Source: Chryseobacterium sp. Leaf394
Lineage (GTDB): Bacteria > Bacteroidota > Bacteroidia > Flavobacteriales > Weeksellaceae
Assembly (NCBI RefSeq): GCF_001424105.1
Contig: NZ_LMQH01000012.1
Location: 141,285 to 205,284 of the forward strand
Length of the DNA stretch: 64,000 nucleotides
Direction: 5' to 3'
How positions within the stretch are numbered: position 1 is the stretch's first letter; the number at the start of each line of letters is the position of its first letter. Below, one piece after another: positions 59,612 to 64,000 of the stretch. Made by a program: the position numbers and the translations under genes. A model generated the notes under the pieces. It was not told the origin of the DNA, did no database searches, and saw only the letters and a program-made list of their open reading frames with translations.

Positions 59612-60991
59612 TTGGAAGAATATTTTGAAAATGAACTTGTAAAAAAGTTCGAAGAAATGGTGGAGAGCAATGATGAATTCTACTTCGATACCGAAGAACT
59701 GGAAGACATTATTGTTTATTACCTTGAGCTTGGGGACTTTAATTATGCTGATATTGCAGTAAATTACGGTCTGAAGCTTCATCCAAATTCTTTGGAAATA
59801 AAAATAAAAAGACTTGAAGTTTTACTCGAGTGGGAAGATTATACTTCTGCAAAAGAACTTATTGATGAGCTGAAAGGAGCATCCATGGAAAATACTGATT
59901 TCATGGTGTGCTACGCAAAGTATTATTCAAACCTGGGAAACCCTAAAAAGTCTATTGCAATTTGCAAACAGGCTCTGGAACTTGGTGAAGAAGAAAATTT
60001 TCTCAACAATTTTATTGCAGACGAATACATCAATCTCGGCGATCCTTTCAATGCTCTGAAACATTATCAGAAAGCACTTAAAGATGATCCTACAGATGAA
60101 TATTCGCTGGAAAATATCATGATCTGCTTCAATGAACTCAACAGAACCGACGAAGCAATTGCCTTCCTGAATTCATATCTGGATGATTTTGCCTTCTCTG
60201 AAGTGGCATGGAGCGAGTACGGACAGTTTTATTTCAACAGAAAAAATTACGAAGAAGCAATCCGTGGGTTTGATTATCTTTTGGCAATCAACTCCAGCGC
60301 AGTAGGTGTTTATGCAAGTAAAGCCGCCTGTTATGAAGCTTTGAAGCAGTTTGACAAAGCCATCGAAGTGTATGAAGAAATGCTGGAACTTGAATACACC
60401 AAAGCATTTACTTTTTATAAAATCGGACTTTGCTTTAAAGCGCAGAAACAGCTTTTTGTGGCACTTACCTATTTCCAGAAATCGTTGAGAGAAGACCCTC
60501 AGTTTTATCTGTCGATGATGGAGCAGTCGTATCTGTACGAAGAAATGGGTGCCATGGCAGAATCACTGCATTTTGCCAAAGAAGCAACTCATCTGAATGA
60601 AAATAATCTTGAATACCAGAAAAGACTGGCATTTCTTTTCATAGAATCGGGAAGATTTGAGGAAAGTCTGGCCTGCCTGAAAAAACTGGTAGACACTGAA
60701 CCATCCCGTTTTTACAACTGGTATGCCTACAGTGAAGTCTTAATGTTGGTCGGTGAGTACGAAGAAGCTGTTACCGTGCTTAAAATTGCTTTAAAATCGC
60801 ACAACAGAGCAGAACTATACTATCAGCTCAGCAATTGCTGGTTTAACCTGAGAGAGCAGACGAAAGGCGAAGAAGCATTACAGAATGCGCTTGAACTTGA
60901 TCCTACTTTGGCTTCGGATATGCAGAAAAAATATCCGTTCATCAAAGAAGAGGTGAAAAAGGTAAAATCTAAAGTCAAAAAGAAGAATTAA
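59612..60991 (+). CDS. Tetratricopeptide repeat protein
   Basis: 459 aa from a TTG at 59612 (MEEYFENELVKKFEEMV). Almost wholly made of TPR helices of 34 residues (DFNYADIAVNYGLKLHPNS, PFNALKHYQKALKDDPTD, NYEEAIRGFDYLLAINSS, LFVALTYFQKSLREDPQF and more; about 12 units) ending in a Lys-rich tail (EEVKKVKSKVKKKN). No signal peptide or membrane helix, so a cytoplasmic scaffold. Specific partner unknown. Followed by a terminator. Confidence 0.85.
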   Translation: MEEYFENELVKKFEEMVESNDEFYFDTEELEDIIVYYLELGDFNYADIAVNYGLKLHPNSLEIKIKRLEVLLEWEDYTSAKELIDELKGASMENTDFMVCYAKYYSNLGNPKKSIAICKQALELGEEENFLNNFIADEYINLGDPFNALKHYQKALKDDPTDEYSLENIMICFNELNRTDEAIAFLNSYLDDFAFSEVAWSEYGQFYFNRKNYEEAIRGFDYLLAINSSAVGVYASKAACYEALKQFDKAIEVYEEMLELEYTKAFTFYKIGLCFKAQKQLFVALTYFQKSLREDPQFYLSMMEQSYLYEEMGAMAESLHFAKEATHLNENNLEYQKRLAFLFIESGRFEESLACLKKLVDTEPSRFYNWYAYSEVLMLVGEYEEAVTVLKIALKSHNRAELYYQLSNCWFNLREQTKGEEALQNALELDPTLASDMQKKYPFIKEEVKKVKSKVKKKN

Positions 60992-61012
60992 AAATCGTCT
61001 TCTTTAAATTAT

Positions 61013-61048
61013 AAAAGGATTTATTCGGTCGGATAAATCCTTTTTTTT
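61013..61048 (+). terminator. Terminator after the TPR gene
   Basis: AAAAGGATTTAT pairs with ATAAATCCTTTT (12 bp, 8-nt loop), followed by a T run. Confidence 0.9.
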
Positions 61049-61093
61049 CTAAATCAATATACCATAATTCAGTAACAATAAAAAGACTTTACT

Positions 61094-61101
61094 TATATTT
61101 G
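61094..61101 (+). promoter_or_regulatory. -7 promoter box of the PAS kinase gene
   Basis: TATATTTG, exact TAnnTTTG match, 8 bp before the ATG at 61110, implying a very short leader. Confidence 0.5.
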
Positions 61102-61109
61102 TTACGTTT

Positions 61110-63095
61110 ATGTTTAATCAGGAATCCTTATCAGACCAAAGCTTCAGCCAGAATTTAATTATTCAGGCACTGGCTTCTTCACCGGCTCCAACAGCCATTT
61201 ATTCAGGTGAAGATATTGTAATCCGCTTTGCAAATGCGGGAATGCTTGATTTGTGGGGTAAAGACTCTTCTGTAATAGGCAAAACTTTGATGGAGGCAAT
61301 TCCTGAACTGGAAGGGCAACCATTTTTAAAACTTTTACAGGAAGTCTGGCGTTCCGGTAAAACATATTCTGTTTATGAAGCTCCTGCAAAACTGATAAAA
61401 AACGGAGAGGAAAAACTCGATTATTTCGATTACGAATATAAAGCACTCACAGATCAGGATGGTAAAACCTGGTGCATACTCAACACAGCACTTGAAGTGA
61501 CCTCACGTCGTGAATTTTTGCAGCAGATAAAAGAAAAAGAAGAAAAGGAACATGCGCTTAATGAGGAAATGGCAGCAACACTGGAAGAGCTTACAGCGAC
61601 CAATGAAGAACTCAGCCTTTCACTAAAGCAGCTGGCAGAAAGCAAGGAGTATATCCGCACAATTATTGAGCAGGCTCCGGTTGGAATTGCAATGCTTAAA
61701 GGAGCTGATCACGTCATAGAAATCGCCAATCCTGCTATTCTCCAGATCTGGGGACGTGCAGAATCAGAAGTTATAGGCCTACCTCATGAGGAGGCCCGTC
61801 CGGAATTGCTTAACCAACCTGTAAATAAGTGGCTCACCGAAGTCTTTCTTACCGGAAAGCCCAGAATCAACGCTGAGTTCACAGTAAAATTACACCATGA
61901 GGATGGTTTGAGAGATGCAATTGTAAACTCCATATATCAACCTATTTTTTCTGATCAGGGTGAAGTTTCAGGTGTTCTTGTGATTCTGGAAGAGATTACA
62001 CAACAAATTTTACAGCGCCGCAAAAATGAGAACGATCAGCAGATGCTGGCACTTGCTATTGATGCAGGTGAACTGGCAACATTCTATTATCAGCCGGCGA
62101 CAAACCTTTTTTCCGGAAATAATCTGCTTAAGACCTGGTTCGGATTGTCTTCAGAAGAAAATATAGACCTGTCTGTGGCATTAGATGTCATTGTTTCGGA
62201 AGACCGTGACCGTGTAATTGAAGCCATCAGCAATTCGCTTCGTGAAGATTCAGATGGTCATTATTTTATCGAATATAGAATCCAGAATAAAACAGATCAA
62301 AAAGTAAGACTCTTGCAGGCGAACGGCAGAGTTTTCTTTGATAAAGACGGCAGTGCTTTAAGCCTTAACGGTACTTTGAGGGATATTACTGAACAGAAAA
62401 AGGAAGACCAGCGAAAAGATGATTTTATGGGAATGGTAAGTCATGAACTTAAAACACCTCTTACTTCATTAAAAGCATACCTCCAGATGATCCAACGTAT
62501 TGGAGCAAATAAAGACAGCTCCAAACAGCAGAATATGCTTGAAAAGTCCTTAAAGCAGGTAGATTATATGAACGGTATGATCAATGGCTTCCTGAATGTT
62601 TCCAGACTGGATTCTGCACAGATGCACATTGAAAAAACAGTTTTTGATTTCGAATTATTGTTTGCCGAAATTGAAGATGAAGTGCTTTCAACTACGCAAA
62701 ACCGTAATTTTGTTTTTAAATCTTCGGGTCAGAAACTAATCCTTGCCGACCGCGGAAAAATATCACAGGTACTTCATAATCTCATCGGAAACTCTGTTAA
62801 ATACTCACCTGCTGGCAGTCCAATTATTATAGAATATTCAGATTTAGGTGATAACAGATTAAAAATTACTGTGACCGATCATGGTATAGGAATCCCTGAA
62901 GCAGATCAGCACCGAATATTTGACCGTTACTACCGAGTAAAGGATGAAAGCAGCAGATCGATTGCAGGATTTGGTATAGGACTTTATCTCTGTAAAGAAA
63001 TCATTGAACTACATAACGGGCAGATTCAGGTTCAGAGCTTCAAAGACTATGGTACAACGTTCTCAGTTATTATACCTGTTGGTGATCATTCCTGA
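61110..63095 (+). CDS. Soluble multi-PAS sensor histidine kinase
   Basis: 661 aa without membrane helices. Two or three PAS domains (about 20-135, 185-300 and 305-430; each with the W-G/ESEV-type or D-I-T-E-Q-K landmarks) are linked by a coiled coil (about 138-180, TLEELTATNEELSLSLKQL). HisKA follows with H445 in GMVSHELKTPLTSLKAYL, then HATPase_c with NLIGNSVKYSPAG (N), TDHGIGIPEADQHRIF (G1) and GFGIGLYLC (G2). The response regulator is not in the window. It senses a cytoplasmic or redox signal; no cofactor residues can be named. Confidence 0.92.
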   Translation: MFNQESLSDQSFSQNLIIQALASSPAPTAIYSGEDIVIRFANAGMLDLWGKDSSVIGKTLMEAIPELEGQPFLKLLQEVWRSGKTYSVYEAPAKLIKNGEEKLDYFDYEYKALTDQDGKTWCILNTALEVTSRREFLQQIKEKEEKEHALNEEMAATLEELTATNEELSLSLKQLAESKEYIRTIIEQAPVGIAMLKGADHVIEIANPAILQIWGRAESEVIGLPHEEARPELLNQPVNKWLTEVFLTGKPRINAEFTVKLHHEDGLRDAIVNSIYQPIFSDQGEVSGVLVILEEITQQILQRRKNENDQQMLALAIDAGELATFYYQPATNLFSGNNLLKTWFGLSSEENIDLSVALDVIVSEDRDRVIEAISNSLREDSDGHYFIEYRIQNKTDQKVRLLQANGRVFFDKDGSALSLNGTLRDITEQKKEDQRKDDFMGMVSHELKTPLTSLKAYLQMIQRIGANKDSSKQQNMLEKSLKQVDYMNGMINGFLNVSRLDSAQMHIEKTVFDFELLFAEIEDEVLSTTQNRNFVFKSSGQKLILADRGKISQVLHNLIGNSVKYSPAGSPIIIEYSDLGDNRLKITVTDHGIGIPEADQHRIFDRYYRVKDESSRSIAGFGIGLYLCKEIIELHNGQIQVQSFKDYGTTFSVIIPVGDHS

Positions 63096-64000
63096 TTTGG
63101 GAATAGCTTATTTTCTAATTTAATACACATATTTTCAATATCTTCCTTCCTCACCAGATGAGACACCCATTCCTGAGGAATATTTTCAAAACCATAATAA
63201 ATCCCTGCAATTCCTCCGGTGATGGCTCCGGTGGTATCGGTATCGTCTCCCAGATTGACGGCTTTCAATACTGCCTGAGAATAACTTTCAGTAGTGAGAA
63301 AACACCAAAGAGAAGCTTCCAAACTTGAAAGTACATAACCTGAAGAGCTAATAGTTTCCTCATCATATTTTGAAATATCATTTTTTAAAACTCTGTCAAA
63401 AAGTTGAATCTCTTTTGGGTTGAAACCTTGCTCTTCCGCAAATTTTAAAGCTGTTTTTTGAGTATCAGCATAAGCTTCTGTTTTATTTTTTCCTTTAATT
63501 AATTCAATAGCAAAGATCACATAGATGAAGCACGCAAAAACGGAACGAAAATGCCCGTGAGTAATTGATGAGACTTCTTTTACGGTTTGATATAGCTCTT
63601 CAATATTTTCTTCGTCTTTAAGATAAAAAGCTAAAGGAAGAATTCTCATTAAAGAACCATTCCCATTATCTTCTTCAAAAATATTTCCTGAAAATTTTGC
63701 ACTTTCTCCCTTAATCAATCTCGCAATTGAATGTCTTGTTGTTCCGCCAATGTCGAAAAGTCTTCCGTGAGCGGTCCAATGTCCATATTTATTCCATTTT
63801 ACAAAACTTTCTCCGATTTTTTCTAAGTCGTAACCTTTTATCAATACTTCTGCAAGACAAAGTGTTAAAGAACTATCGTCGCTCCAAGTGCCCTTCGGCT
63901 GATTCCATGATCCGAATTCCCGCATATCTTCAACAGGAAAGGTTTTTAAAGTTTCTCTTTTATTAAATTCCACCGGCACGCCCAAAGCATCGCCAACGCA
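63086..64000 (-). CDS. ADP-ribosylglycohydrolase family protein (5' end beyond window)
   Basis: At least 305 residues; the frame is open to the right edge, where the visible N-terminus is CVGDALGVPVEF, the family opening motif, so only a few residues are missing. Metal-binding segments are GTWSDDSSLTL (about 37) and NLGDDTDTTGAITGGIAGIYYG near the C-terminus. It removes ADP-ribose from proteins or small molecules. Its end overlaps the stop of the convergent PAS kinase gene by 10 bp. Together with the sirtuin and the kptA remnant it is a third NAD/ADP-ribose-related protein in this window. Confidence 0.9.
   Translation of the reverse strand, partial: CVGDALGVPVEFNKRETLKTFPVEDMREFGSWNQPKGTWSDDSSLTLCLAEVLIKGYDLEKIGESFVKWNKYGHWTAHGRLFDIGGTTRHSIARLIKGESAKFSGNIFEEDNGNGSLMRILPLAFYLKDEENIEELYQTVKEVSSITHGHFRSVFACFIYVIFAIELIKGKNKTEAYADTQKTALKFAEEQGFNPKEIQLFDRVLKNDISKYDEETISSSGYVLSSLEASLWCFLTTESYSQAVLKAVNLGDDTDTTGAITGGIAGIYYGFENIPQEWVSHLVRKEDIENMCIKLENKLFPNQE

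Noticed and set aside
1..64000. CRISPR array, prophage or integrated element
   Set aside because: No regularly spaced direct repeats with unique spacers, no integrase or phage genes; the spacer repeats found are short and imperfect.

Overview
The window comes from a low-GC member of the Bacteroidota, most probably a flavobacterium of the Chryseobacterium/Weeksellaceae type. Supporting signs are Bacteroidota-type promoters (-7 box TAnnTTTG, in the best cases with TTG 19 bp upstream), a GLPGLI-family protein next to a TonB-receptor-type outer-membrane protein, DUF4421 and DUF3127 proteins, a DNPR-type MurE (meso-DAP peptidoglycan), FeoAB with a Cys-rich FeoB-associated peptide, and many dispersed flavobacterial intergenic repeats. 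All of this comes from reading the sequence and from family knowledge; no database search was possible.

Layout. 1-3.5 kb (minus): surface-glycan genes (partial GT2, GT9, GT4 and a small membrane protein) with sufE in between. 3.7-11 kb (plus): clpC, a Gfo/Idh/MocA oxidoreductase, an OmpR-type response regulator with its histidine kinase, a small USP-like protein and a YoaK/DUF1275 membrane protein. 11.3-15.6 kb (plus): mutL, a rhomboid protease, a membrane-anchored EEP phosphatase and two small lipoproteins. 15.7-18.1 kb (minus): a GH3 protein, a small unknown gene and a bacilliredoxin. 18.1-18.5 kb: a gene-free gap with a near-ideal promoter pointing at a hairpin, a candidate small RNA. 18.5-36.4 kb (minus): yqeY and the division/cell-wall (dcw) cluster, in transcription order mraZ-rsmH-ftsL-ftsI-murE-mraY-murD-ftsW-(80 aa)-murG-(220 aa)-murC-ftsQ-ftsA-ftsZ-yqeY. 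murF, murB and ddl are absent from this stretch. Two GTGGG repeats 10 bp apart upstream of mraZ match the known MraZ operator design. Several junctions carry dispersed repeat sequence.

36.6-38.5 kb (plus): alpha/beta hydrolase, engB and an ElaA-type acetyltransferase. 38.5-41.8 kb: a 640-bp gap, then a TPR/HTH membrane regulator and a tightly overlapping trio (HTH protein, BamE-like small protein, HTH protein). This trio is the best candidate here for an undescribed system. 41.9-42.15 kb (minus): tRNA-Leu(UAG), tRNA-Gly(GCC) and tRNA-Leu(UAA) under one consensus promoter. 42.3-47.2 kb (plus): DUF3127 OB-fold protein, aat, a class III sirtuin, a frameshifted RNA 2'-phosphotransferase (kptA), a PPP-type phosphatase and an M14 carboxypeptidase. 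47.3-53 kb: JmjC/cupin protein, TonB-receptor-like protein, DinB protein and GLPGLI protein. 53-55.6 kb: feoA, feoB and a 50-aa Cys-rich partner. 55.7-64 kb: Uma2-family protein, DUF4421 protein, a GlmM-type mutase, a YoeB-type toxin-antitoxin pair, a TPR protein, a PAS histidine kinase and a partial ADP-ribosylglycohydrolase that runs off the right edge.

No CRISPR array, insertion sequence, prophage or rRNA gene was seen. Most of the window is housekeeping. The accessory parts are the HTH trio, the toxin-antitoxin pair and the kptA remnant.
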